Origin: Candidatus Hydrogenedentota bacterium | GTDB lineage: Bacteria; Hydrogenedentota; Hydrogenedentia; Hydrogenedentales; CAITNO01 | DNA: 64,000 nucleotides | NCBI GenBank assembly: GCA_018056705.1 | Contig: JAGPFE010000013.1 | Location: 1-64,000, forward strand | Direction: 5' to 3' | Part shown: piece by piece, positions 27,305-35,484 of the stretch | How the letters are laid out: every line of letters begins with the position of its first letter | Position numbering within the stretch: position 1 is the first letter of the stretch | The notes under the pieces: generated by a model | The model's input: the letters and a program-made list of their open reading frames with translations, nothing else | Told to the model about the DNA's origin: nothing | The model's database searches: none | Made by a program: the position numbers and the translations under genes

Positions 27305-29411
27305 GGGAAACTCCTGGAAAGTTGTTCGCGGCGTCCGCTGCTTCGATTCGGACGAGACCGGAAAAGAGCAGGTGCCGGCCGGGCGTGAAAACCAGCCGGC
27401 CCCCATCGCCTGTCCGAAGAAATTGTAACACCCGGGCGTTTTCCGCCATCGAAGTGTTGATCGCCGTGGGGCGCATGGGTAAGGCATTATCCTGCAACAG
27501 GAAGGCTACCCGGGGCAAACCAGCGCCCCACGCTTCGATCCTTCGCCCGGACGGATAGGTCTTGTTCTGGTGTTTCCACATGGCATCCCCTGGCTGGAAG
27601 GGCGCGAACCACCCGGATTCCGCGTCGGTTGCCCAGTCGGTGTATTCCGGTCGCAGCACCACCGATACCTGGTATTCCTGCGCCCGAATCTCGGCGTCGG
27701 CGTCCAGTTCGATGTCCAGGCGGATACCGTCCACCGCGGCAGTGACCCGCCATGTCTGCCGGAAGGGGAACCTTCGGGACACGCCCACCAGCTCGAAACC
27801 GTTTTCCAGGGGCTGGCTGTCACCCCACTGCAGCGTGTGGCTGTCCGTCCACAGGTGCTCAATAAGTAGGGCGGCGTAGCAGTTCAGGTACGTGGTTACT
27901 TCCCGATCGTCCAGGAAAAGGCGCAGGCCTCCATGCTCGAACCGCGCCTTCACGCGGCCCGAACGCGCCACGCGGTCCGACCGAACGCGCCAGGCCACGT
28001 CTTCCGCCCGTGCCCCGGGATCGATCAGGATATCCACCAGGGGAACGCGCGCCGCCTCAAGTTGACCTGCCATAGCCATGAAGTTCACCGAAGCCTGTAA
28101 CACCCGGCTTTGCGCGAGGTATTCCGCGTTGTACCAGGCCAGCCCCGTGTGGGGCCACAGGGGCTGGATCTCGAACAGCAGGGGCGGCAGGTCGGATGCC
28201 GCATCCGGCAGGGCGGCGGCCCGGTTGGACCGCATTTCAGGAGAGAGTACCAGCGTCCAGCGGGTATCCGAAGGCTGGATTTCGGGGAAATCGCCTGAAA
28301 AATCCCCGTAGATCCACCTGGTGTAAGCCGCGGGAATCGCCATGGCCAGGTTGACCTGGTCCAGAACACAGTCCCGCTCCCGTTCCAGTTCCACCCGCCA
28401 ATGGAACCTGCCTGAAGCATCCAGGTGTTCCGTCCACCACAGGGTAACCGGCAACCGCGGCAACCGCCCCCGGACCACGCAGCCCTGGTCATCCCGTTCC
28501 GTGACGGTCCATTCCGCCTGCGATCCCGGGTGGTACTGCCCCAGGGACACTACCGCACAACTCAGCCCCGCGGGCGCGGTGAGTTCCCGACCCGACCGGA
28601 ACAGGGATATCCGTCCTTCACACTGGACCGCCTCGGTATTCCCCTGCCGGAAGACGTGGACCCCCCGTTCATTGCCGACCTGTCGCAGGTACCACGTGAT
28701 GGTTTCCTGGGGCGTATCCCGCTGAACCAGTCGGCCCCGGTCCAGCAGCACTACCCGGTCGCACAGGGCATGCACCAGTCCCAGGTCGTGCGACACGAAC
28801 ACGATCGTCTTGCCCTGTTCCCGCAGTTCCCCGATTTTCCACCGGCATTTCCGCTGAAAGGCCTCGTCTCCCACCGCCAGCACTTCGTCCACCAGGAAAA
28901 TGTCGGGATTGGCGTGGGCGGCCACCGCGAAGCCCAACCGTACGAACATGCCGCTGCTGTACGTTTCGACCGGCTGGTCGATGAAATCCCCGATATCGGC
29001 GAAATGGACGATTTCTTCGAATACCGCGTCGGTCTCCCTGTGTCTCATCCCCAGCAGCCCGGCGTTCAGGTACACGTTCTCGCGCCCGGTCAGGATGGGG
29101 TGGAACCCCGCGCCCAGTTCCAGCAGCGACGCCACGCGTCCCCGTACCACGACCTGGCCGGAGGTGGGCTTCGTGACCCCGGCGATCAGGCTCAGCAGCG
29201 TGCTCTTACCCGAACCGTTCCGTCCGATAATGCCCAGGGATTCCCCCTGATGCACCGTGAAGGAAACGCCGTCCAGGGCCCTGAATCGCCCGGTTTTTCT
29301 GCCCCGGACCCAGTCGCCCAGTCCACCCCGGCCACGCAGGTCCCGTGCTCCCCGTCGCGCGGGGAATTCTTTCACCAGGTCCCGGACTTCTATGACCGGT
29401 TCGCGCGTCAT
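27294..29411 (-). CDS. ABC transporter ATPase, Wzt-like, with ~440-residue C-terminal extension
   Basis: A 705-residue protein starting at ATG 29411, which overlaps the permease stop as ATGA. The N-terminal NBD has Walker A GRNGSGKST (63-71), signature YSSGMFVRLGFA and Walker B IFLVDEVLAVGDEAF. The segment SLLELGAGFHPILTGRENVYL marks the polysaccharide/teichoic acid exporter subfamily (Wzt/TagH). Known Wzt proteins carry a C-terminal carbohydrate-binding domain of roughly 150-200 residues; here about 440 residues follow the NBD, with mainly beta-strand-like sequence. The extension may read the finished glycan terminus, or hold a second binding or catalytic domain. Confidence 0.88.
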   Translation of the reverse strand: MTREPVIEVRDLVKEFPARRGARDLRGRGGLGDWVRGRKTGRFRALDGVSFTVHQGESLGIIGRNGSGKSTLLSLIAGVTKPTSGQVVVRGRVASLLELGAGFHPILTGRENVYLNAGLLGMRHRETDAVFEEIVHFADIGDFIDQPVETYSSGMFVRLGFAVAAHANPDIFLVDEVLAVGDEAFQRKCRWKIGELREQGKTIVFVSHDLGLVHALCDRVVLLDRGRLVQRDTPQETITWYLRQVGNERGVHVFRQGNTEAVQCEGRISLFRSGRELTAPAGLSCAVVSLGQYHPGSQAEWTVTERDDQGCVVRGRLPRLPVTLWWTEHLDASGRFHWRVELERERDCVLDQVNLAMAIPAAYTRWIYGDFSGDFPEIQPSDTRWTLVLSPEMRSNRAAALPDAASDLPPLLFEIQPLWPHTGLAWYNAEYLAQSRVLQASVNFMAMAGQLEAARVPLVDILIDPGARAEDVAWRVRSDRVARSGRVKARFEHGGLRLFLDDREVTTYLNCYAALLIEHLWTDSHTLQWGDSQPLENGFELVGVSRRFPFRQTWRVTAAVDGIRLDIELDADAEIRAQEYQVSVVLRPEYTDWATDAESGWFAPFQPGDAMWKHQNKTYPSGRRIEAWGAGLPRVAFLLQDNALPMRPTAINTSMAENARVLQFLRTGDGGRLVFTPGRHLLFSGLVRIEAADAANNFPGVSHDR

Positions 29412-30265
29412 AGGCTGTCCGCGATGGTCGCGGCGGTTTTCCGGAATACCGCCAGGCCCGTAACGAACACCAGGATTGCGCAGGCCGCCGGCCAGGCCAG
29501 GACGCGAACGTCCGTGAGCGTGCCGTCGAACAGCAGGTCGCGGCAGGCGGTCAGGAGTCCCGCCATCGGGTTCAGCCAGTACAGGGATGTCAACCAGCCT
29601 GGAAGGTGCTGCGCCTGGGATACCAGGTCCGCCGGGTAGATTACCGGCGAGGCGTAAAACCCGAACATCAGGCCAACGGCCACCATGTTGCCCACGTCCC
29701 GGAACAGGGCGTGACCACAGGAAAACCACAGGGCCAGTCCCAGGGTCAGCAGCAGTTCAATGCCGAACACCATGGGAATGAGGAAGTACCCCGCGGAGAG
29801 CCTTCCCCCGAACAGCAGGTGGGTGGCTCCCAGTAACGCGAATCCAATGGCCAGGTTGACCAGCGGCACCAGGCAGGCCGCCAGGGGGATAACTTCCCGG
29901 GGGAACCGCACCTTCTTCACCAGGTGACGCGCGTCCACCAGCGAGTGGGTGGCTGACGCGACCGCTCCGCTGAAGTATTGCCAGAATACCAGGCCACAGA
30001 GCAGTTGCGTGGCGTAGGGCCGCGTTCCGGCGCCGGTTAACGCCGCGCGGTCCCCCAGGATGAACGAAAATACCACCGCCAGCAAGGCCATGAACAGCAG
30101 GGGTTCCAGTACCGCCCAGAGAAAGCCCATCACGGCATAACGGTAGCGTGCCCGGAGGTCTTTCCACACCAGGTCCAGCAGCAGTTCCCTGGCCCGGATC
30201 AGGTCCCGGACCACCCGCGCGGGCGTTTCCGGGGCCAGGCTGTCGTATGTCCAGGGGTCTGACAT
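29408..30265 (-). CDS. ABC-2 type polysaccharide export permease, Wzm-like
   Basis: A 285-residue inner-membrane protein with six predicted helices and the ABC-2 signature seen in O-antigen exporters: DLVWKDLRARYRYAVMGFLW near the N-terminus, and FYASPVIYPADL and YWLNPMAGLL in the C-terminal half. Together with the overlapping Wzt-like ATPase it forms an exporter for lipid-linked glycan. First gene of a four-gene overlapping minus-strand operon. It is divergent from argS, across 122 bp. Confidence 0.9.
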   Translation of the reverse strand: MSDPWTYDSLAPETPARVVRDLIRARELLLDLVWKDLRARYRYAVMGFLWAVLEPLLFMALLAVVFSFILGDRAALTGAGTRPYATQLLCGLVFWQYFSGAVASATHSLVDARHLVKKVRFPREVIPLAACLVPLVNLAIGFALLGATHLLFGGRLSAGYFLIPMVFGIELLLTLGLALWFSCGHALFRDVGNMVAVGLMFGFYASPVIYPADLVSQAQHLPGWLTSLYWLNPMAGLLTACRDLLFDGTLTDVRVLAWPAACAILVFVTGLAVFRKTAATIADSL

Positions 30266-30387
30266 CGGTCTTCATCCGCGGGCGGGACCGATTTCATCCC
30301 GCCGGAAACAACATCATATAATAATCGTCCGGGCGATTCAGACCACCAGGGAACGGGGCGGGCGTTTTCGGGACAAGGAGTTCAGAC

Positions 30388-32094
30388 GTGTCTTCATCTC
30401 TGCGACAGGCAATCACGCGGGCCATGCAGGACCTTTTTGACGGCCTGGGCCCGGAAGACGTGGTATTTTCCGCGCCGCCCTCGGTTGACCAGGGCGATAT
30501 CGCCCTCCCCATGTTTGCCGCGGCCCGGAAACTGCGGGTGGCCCCCCCGAAACTCGCCATGGAAACCGCCGCGAGGTTGCGGGTCGATGACCGCGTGCTG
30601 TCCGCTGCCGCGGCGGGTCCGTACGTCAACCTGAGACTCAACCGGCCACTGGTAGGTGAAGCGGTGATCGCGGAAATTCTGGCCACGGGGCGCAGATGGG
30701 GGAGTGGTGGTACCGGCCTGGGACGGCGCGTGCTCATTGAGCACACCAGCATCAACCCCAACGCGAGTCCCCACGTCGGACGGGGCCGTAACGCCATGAT
30801 CGGCGACAGCCTGACCCGATTGCTGCGGTTCGAGGGGTACGATGTCGAGGTTCATTACTACGTCAACGACATGGGCCGCCAGATCGGGCTGCTCGTGCTG
30901 ATCGCCGAAGAACTCGAGCATCTCGATTTCCAGGGTATCCTCGACGCCTACGTGCGGGCGAACGCCCGGGCGGAGGCCGACCCGGAATTTGCCGCCCGGG
31001 GTTATGAACTGCTGGCCCGCATGGAGTCGGGCGATCCCGATACCCGGGCCCGTTTCCGATGGGTCACCGACCTGTGCCTGCAAGGACAACTCGAAGTGCT
31101 GGCGCGGCTTGGGGCCTCTTATGACTGTTTCGACCATGAATCGGACTACGTGAATGACCCTCGACTCGAAAAGATCGAAGCCGCGCTGAGGGAAAAAGGC
31201 GCGCTTTTCGTGGACGAGGAACAACGGCTCGTGGTAGACCTGCGGCCGCTTGGGCACGAACCCGATGAAGGGCGTTACTTCGTGCTCCGCCGGGCCAACG
31301 GCAGTTCCATGTACGGCTATCGCGACCTGGCCTACACCATGGACAAGATGTCCCGGGGCGCGGAGATCAACCTCCAGGTACTGGGCGAGGACCACAAGTT
31401 ATACGCCCAGCAGATCGCGCTGATCCTTGCCGCGTGCGGTTGCCCGGCACCGGAAACTATTTATTACTCGTATATTCTGCTGAAGGACGGCAAGATGTCC
31501 ACCCGGCAGGGGAAGGTGGTGCTGCTGTCCGATTTCCTGGACCAGGCTGCCGCGCTGGCCGCGGAACGGGTGGCCGAGCAGTTTCCCGACCTGGACCCCG
31601 CGGAACGGCGGGCCATCGCCGAGCAGGTGGCCGTGGCGGCCATCCGGTTCGCCGTGCTTCGAGTCAAGCCCGGCAGGAACGTTACCTTCGACATGGACGC
31701 CGCGCTCTCGTTCCAGGGTGATACGGGGCCCTATATCCAGTATTCCTGCGCTCGGATCCGGTCCATCCTCCGCAAGGCTGACGGCGAAGCGACCGTGGAC
31801 GCGTGTGCGGAACCACCCGATCGACTGGACGACGCCGAGTGGCTCCTGATCCGCCAGCTCGAGGTGTTTCCCGCCGAAGTGGCCGAAGGCGTCGCCCAGC
31901 GGTCGGTGGCGGGCATCGCGAACTATGCCCTGGAGACGGCAAGGCTGTTTACGACGTTCTACCACGAGTGTCCCGTGCTGAAAGCGGGCTCGCCCGAACG
32001 AACCGCGTTCCGCCTGCGGTTGTGCCGGGCTACCCTCGCGACCCTGGAAAACGCGCTGGGAATCCTGGGCATTGTCGCCCCCGAGCGCATGTGA
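30388..32094 (+). CDS. argS: Arginyl-tRNA synthetase
   Basis: Class I aminoacyl-tRNA synthetase charging tRNA-Arg; 568 residues, normal size. The N-terminal tRNA-binding domain is followed by HTSINPNASPHVGRGRNA (HIGH-like signature), a KMSTRQGK KMSKS-like motif and the C-terminal anticodon-binding helices ending ENALGILGIVAPERM. A GTG start is preceded by AAGGAG. The gene is monocistronic here, converging on the M23 lipoprotein. Confidence 0.96.
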   Translation: MSSSLRQAITRAMQDLFDGLGPEDVVFSAPPSVDQGDIALPMFAAARKLRVAPPKLAMETAARLRVDDRVLSAAAAGPYVNLRLNRPLVGEAVIAEILATGRRWGSGGTGLGRRVLIEHTSINPNASPHVGRGRNAMIGDSLTRLLRFEGYDVEVHYYVNDMGRQIGLLVLIAEELEHLDFQGILDAYVRANARAEADPEFAARGYELLARMESGDPDTRARFRWVTDLCLQGQLEVLARLGASYDCFDHESDYVNDPRLEKIEAALREKGALFVDEEQRLVVDLRPLGHEPDEGRYFVLRRANGSSMYGYRDLAYTMDKMSRGAEINLQVLGEDHKLYAQQIALILAACGCPAPETIYYSYILLKDGKMSTRQGKVVLLSDFLDQAAALAAERVAEQFPDLDPAERRAIAEQVAVAAIRFAVLRVKPGRNVTFDMDAALSFQGDTGPYIQYSCARIRSILRKADGEATVDACAEPPDRLDDAEWLLIRQLEVFPAEVAEGVAQRSVAGIANYALETARLFTTFYHECPVLKAGSPERTAFRLRLCRATLATLENALGILGIVAPERM

Positions 32095-32144
32095 CCAGCG
32101 CCGCGGATGGACCTGTCCATCGTTCATAAGACAGGGTAGGGTGC

Positions 32145-32699
32145 TCAGGGCAGGAATTTAGCCGGATTGACCGGTTTCCCCCCTTCCCGGACCTCGTAAT
32201 GGAGGTGTGTCGTGGACGCGTTGCCCGTGCGACCAACCCGGCCAATTACGTCGCCCTGCCGGACCTTTTTTCCCACGGATACCGTCCAGGCGTCCAGGTG
32301 CGCGTAGGCCGTCTGGCGCCCTCCCGCGTGCTGCAGGACCACCATTTTTCCGTACCGGCCACTGCTACCTGCGAAGATGACTTCGCCATCCGCGGTGGCC
32401 GTTACGGGAGTGCCCTTCGGGGCCAGGATGTCCACGCCCTTGTGAGCCCGGGACTTACCGCGCCGGTCCCCAAACCGCGAGCCGATCTCCCGCCATGTCG
32501 GTCCAAGAGGCCAGATGGAGGGGATCGACGCCGAAGCGGCGGCGGATGGAGGGGCCGGGAACGGGGGCTCCGCTGCTGGACGGGACGTCCTGCCCCGGAA
32601 CAGCGAACAGCCCGATAGCGTCACGACCAGGCATGCCACGGCTACCGCGATGGTCATGGACCACCACCGGCTGGTGACCGTTTTGACCGGCTGGATCAT
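32145..32699 (-). CDS. M23-family peptidase lipoprotein
   Basis: A 184-residue predicted lipoprotein (lipobox VTLSGC near residue 30) with a LytM/M23 domain. Zinc ligands are visible in AHKGVDILAPKG (His-x3-Asp), the distal HLDAW and HLHYEV (HxH). M23 proteins cut peptidoglycan cross-links or activate amidases at the envelope. The ATG at 32699 gives a proper lipoprotein signal; an ATG at 32735 is in frame but adds charged residues and overlaps a 28 bp repeat. Confidence 0.88.
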   Translation of the reverse strand: MIQPVKTVTSRWWSMTIAVAVACLVVTLSGCSLFRGRTSRPAAEPPFPAPPSAAASASIPSIWPLGPTWREIGSRFGDRRGKSRAHKGVDILAPKGTPVTATADGEVIFAGSSGRYGKMVVLQHAGGRQTAYAHLDAWTVSVGKKVRQGDVIGRVGRTGNASTTHLHYEVREGGKPVNPAKFLP

Positions 32700-32710
32700 C
32701 CGTATCGTTG

Positions 32711-32799
32711 CTCCGTTCTTCCCGCGCGGGGGCAAAAGTGGAACCTCCGGTTAATCTTGTGAAGCGATACTCTCCGTTCTTCCCGCGCGGGGGCAAAAG
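32711..32799 (+). repeat. 28 bp direct repeat pair, 61 bp apart
   Basis: The same 28 bases beginning CTCCGTTCTTCCCGCGCGGG occur at 32711-32738 and 32772-32799 without mismatch, separated by 33 bp. The repeat contains the palindrome CCCGCGCGGG. The first copy overlaps the upstream region of the M23 gene. Confidence 0.9.
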
Positions 32800-32832
32800 G
32801 TCAACGTACCAGAAAGTGCTCGTCCGGGGCAA

Positions 32833-32922
32833 ATCTATCCTGGGCGTATGCGGGGTCGTGACGGTTCCTGCCCGACGTCCAGCCGGCGGCCTGATCTATC
32901 CCGGGCGTATGCGGGGGTCGTG
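32833..32922 (+). repeat. 28-29 bp near-identical repeat pair, 61 bp apart
   Basis: ATCTATCCTGGGCGTATGCG and following bases at 32833-32860 recur at 32894-32922 with one substitution and one inserted G. The offset equals that of the preceding pair although the sequence is different. Confidence 0.8.
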
Positions 32923-32977
32923 GGGGCCAACTGGAAGCGTGCGTTTTGTGGAGCGGGAATTGCCCGGCGACCGCGGA

Positions 32978-33112
32978 TTCACGTCGTGGTGGCGCGGTGT
33001 TTTTTTTCGGGTTTTCGTGCGTGTCATTTTTGTTCACGTCGTGGCGCGGGTGGGGCGGAGTCAGGGGTGGGGGTCCGGCGCACGAACCACACCTTCACGT
33101 CGTGGCGCGGGT
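32978..33112 (+). repeat. Short triplicated motif TTCACGTCGTGGCGCGG
   Basis: Copies begin near 32978 (with a three-base insertion), 33033 and 33094, giving spacings of 55 and 61 bp. The sequence between copies is not obviously conserved. Confidence 0.7.
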
Positions 33113-33161
33113 GCGCGGAGAGCCGCCGTTCGTGTCTGCCTGGCGAGCGTGGGTTCGCGTT

Positions 33162-33186
33162 AAGATTTTTCCTCACTTCGTTCCGG
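33162..33186 (-). repeat. Degenerate copy of the dispersed repeat's second arm
   Basis: AAGATTTTTCCTCACTTCGT and five further bases match the second arm of the dispersed repeat with small changes. It precedes the tandem array that starts at 33223. Confidence 0.6.
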
Positions 33187-33222
33187 GAGATTTTTACCCC
33201 ACCCCCCGGTTTACTTCCCGCG

Positions 33223-33668
33223 TTCCTGTCATTTCGAGCGAAGCGAGAAATCTTTGACCCTTTCTGTAAACCCCGATAAGATTTCTCCTCACTTCGTTCG
33301 TCGAAATGACAGGGGGGAGGGAGACGTGCCTTCAGCGACAAGGATCACCCGTGTAACATCGTGTGGGCCCTTTCTGCAAGCATAGAAAGAATTCTCTTAT
33401 CCTCCCACCTCAGCAAACACGGGTTTCCTGTCATTTCGAGCGAAGCGAGAAATCTTTGACCCCTTCAGTAAACCCCGATAAGATTTCTCCTCACTTCGTT
33501 CGTCGAAATGACAGGGGGGGGAGGGAGACGTGCCTTCAGCGGCAAGGATCGACCGTGTAAACATCGTGTGGGCCCTTTATGCAAGCCTAGAAAGGATTCT
33601 CTTATCCTCCTCCCTAGCAAACATCGGCTATTCCTGTCATTTCGAGCGAAGCGAGAAATCTTTACCCG
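33223..33668 (+). repeat. Tandem array of a ~204 bp unit (two full, one partial copy)
   Basis: Units start at 33223, 33425 and 33631 (periods 202 and 206). Each full unit opens with CTGTCATTTCGAGCGAAGCG and continues to an inverted, diverged arm ending TTCGTTCGTCGAAATGACAG, so the first ~90 bp can fold into a long imperfect hairpin. A conserved filler of about 110 bp completes the unit. The third copy stops after the first arm. The hairpin part recurs at four other places in the window. Confidence 0.92.
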
Positions 33669-33794
33669 TTCCATTCGCATTTTCACGCCGGAAATCCATG
33701 GACTTACCCTCACGTACGCCGGCCGCGTGGTACCGGAAAGCGCGCCGTGGGAGCGGAACTTCCTGTGACGTCGCGCGCAGCACACGAAGTCGCG

Positions 33795-33824
33795 AAAAAA
33801 CCGCCCCGCGCGCGGCGGGGCGGT
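33795..33824 (-). terminator. Intrinsic terminator of gnd
   Basis: ACCGCCCCGC (33800-33809) and GCGGGGCGGT (33815-33824) form a perfect 10 bp stem with a GCGCG loop. On the minus strand it is followed by six T (33795-33800 as A). It lies 36 bp after the gnd stop. Confidence 0.88.
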
Positions 33825-33859
33825 GGGCAATCGACGCAAAGACGCAAGGGGGGGAAGGA

Positions 33860-35314
33860 TCAGACGACGTAAGTGGACGCGGAGGTATCGCCGCCGCGAC
33901 CGGTCCAGTTGGTGTGGAAGAACTCCCCACGGGGCTTGTCCACCCGTTCGTACGTATGGGCGCCGAAATAGTCCCGCTGCGCCTGAAGCAGGTTCGCGGG
34001 CAACCACGCCGAACGATAGCCGTCCAGGAAGTTCAGGGCCGAAGCCAGGGCAGGAACGGGGATGCCCATCGCCACGGCCTGGCTGACCACCCGCCGCCAC
34101 GCGGCCTGGCTGTTGTTGACCACCTCGGCGAAGAACGGGTCCAGCAACAGGTTTTCAAGATCGGGATTCCGGTCGAAAGCTTCCTTGATTTTTCCCAGGA
34201 ACACCGACCGGATAATACAGCCGCCACGCCACATCAAAGCGATGCCGCCGTAATTCAGGTTCCAGCCATAGGTCTTGGCGGCCGCGCGCATCAACTGGTA
34301 ACCCTGGGCGTAACTGACGATCTTCGCGGCGTACAACGCCTTGCGCAAGTCATCCAGAAAGGCCGCGCGGTCTCCCGTGAAAGCGGGCTGGACGTCTCCC
34401 CGCAGGACCGTGGATGCCTTGACCCGTTCATCCTTGATGGCGGACAGGCACCGCGCGAAAACCGCCTCGGCGATCAGGGTCAGGGGCTGTCCCTCGTCCA
34501 GGGCGGCCATCACGGTCCATTTTCCCGTGCCTTTCTGTCCCGCCCGGTCGAGAATCAGGTCTACCACGTAGTTGCCCTCCTCGTCGCGGTAGCCCAGGAT
34601 GTCCCGGGTGATCTCGACGAGATAGGAGTTCAGTTCCCCTTCCTGCCAGGCGGCGAACACTTCGTGCATTTCGGGGTTGGTCATGCCGAGACCCTGCTTC
34701 ATGACATGGTAGGTCTCGCAGATCATCTGCATGTCGCCGTATTCGATGCCGTTGTGGACCATCTTGACGAAATGTCCCGCGCCGCCTTCGCCGACCCAGT
34801 CGCAGCAAGGCTCCCCATTATCCGTGTGGGCGCAGATAGTCTGAAAGATGTCCTTGACGTGGGGCCAAGCCGCGGGCGAACCGCCCGGCATCATCGAGGG
34901 TCCGCGCAGGGCGCCCTCTTCCCCGCCCGAAACGCCGGTGCCGATATAGAGTAATCCCTTGCTTTCCACGTACTTGCATCGGCGGATGGTATCCGGGAAA
35001 TGGCTGTTGCCGCCGTCGATGATGATGTCCCCCGGTTCCATGTGGGGCAGTAACTGTTCAATGAAATCATCCACGGCCTGGCCCGCCTTGACCAGCAGCA
35101 TCACCTTGCGAGGACGCTTCAGGTTCGCGCACAGGTCCTCGATGGAATGCGCCCCGTATAGGTTCTTGCCTTGTCCCCGACCATTAATAAACTTGTCAAC
35201 TTTTTCCACCGTGCGGTTATATACCGCGACCGAGAACCCCTTGCTTTCCATGTTCAGCACGAGGTTCTCTCCCATGACCGCGAGACCGATGAGGCCAATA
35301 TCCATCTGGGGCAT
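33860..35314 (-). CDS. gnd: 6-phosphogluconate dehydrogenase, decarboxylating
   Basis: Pentose phosphate pathway enzyme producing ribulose 5-phosphate, CO2 and NADPH; 484 residues. The N-terminal IGLIGLAVMGENLVLNM nucleotide-binding motif, IIDGGNSHFPDT, GVSGGEEGALRGPSMMPGG with the catalytic Lys/Asn region HFVKMVHNGIEYGDMQ, and the C-terminal tail match the long (NADP) form. AAGGAG precedes the ATG. A terminator follows the gene. It is divergent from the GH106-like gene. Confidence 0.96.
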   Translation of the reverse strand: MPQMDIGLIGLAVMGENLVLNMESKGFSVAVYNRTVEKVDKFINGRGQGKNLYGAHSIEDLCANLKRPRKVMLLVKAGQAVDDFIEQLLPHMEPGDIIIDGGNSHFPDTIRRCKYVESKGLLYIGTGVSGGEEGALRGPSMMPGGSPAAWPHVKDIFQTICAHTDNGEPCCDWVGEGGAGHFVKMVHNGIEYGDMQMICETYHVMKQGLGMTNPEMHEVFAAWQEGELNSYLVEITRDILGYRDEEGNYVVDLILDRAGQKGTGKWTVMAALDEGQPLTLIAEAVFARCLSAIKDERVKASTVLRGDVQPAFTGDRAAFLDDLRKALYAAKIVSYAQGYQLMRAAAKTYGWNLNYGGIALMWRGGCIIRSVFLGKIKEAFDRNPDLENLLLDPFFAEVVNNSQAAWRRVVSQAVAMGIPVPALASALNFLDGYRSAWLPANLLQAQRDYFGAHTYERVDKPRGEFFHTNWTGRGGDTSASTYVV

Positions 35315-35378
35315 CGCTGTAACACTCCTTTCCGCGCGTTAGGTGACCGAGACACCAACATCCCCCGAAACGTGAAAA

Positions 35379-35408
35379 AGTATACCACGGCGGATTCCAC
35401 GGACCCAA
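35379..35408 (-). promoter_or_regulatory. Candidate promoter of gnd
   Basis: On the minus strand TTGGGT (35408-35403), an 18 bp spacer and TATACT (35384-35379), about 65 bp before the gnd start. The -35 is two mismatches from consensus. Confidence 0.4.
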
Positions 35409-35484
35409 GAAGCATCGGCCGTGCCTTTTGAATCCGCTCGGGGTTTGTGCCATGCTGAAGGGAAAACCGGAAGGAGGTAACGAC

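Larger units (their letters stand above)
32700..33859. other. Repeat-filled intergenic region, no supported gene
   Basis: A stretch of 1.16 kb between the M23 lipoprotein gene and gnd. It contains a pair of 28 bp repeats, a pair of 28-29 bp repeats, three copies of a TTCACGTCGTGG motif, two tandem copies and a partial third copy of a unit of about 204 bp, and the gnd terminator. Open frames crossing it have no domain content and change frame with the repeats. Confidence 0.8.

Noticed and set aside
27304-27487. Longer N-terminus for the radical SAM protein, starting at 27487
   Set aside because: It would overlap the ABC ATPase gene by about 190 bp; the ATG at 27304 has a good Shine-Dalgarno and gives a normal N-terminus.
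32095-32144. Terminator between argS and the M23 gene (CCTGTC/GACAGG)
   Set aside because: Six-base stem with a long loop and no T-run.
32711-32799. Mini CRISPR (two 28 bp repeats with CCCGCGCGGG palindrome, 33 bp spacer)
   Set aside because: Only one spacer, no cas genes, and neighbouring unrelated pairs share the same offset, which fits local duplication better.
33024-33768. Several open frames through the 33 kb repeats
   Set aside because: They encode repeat-derived low-complexity peptides and shift frame between tandem copies.
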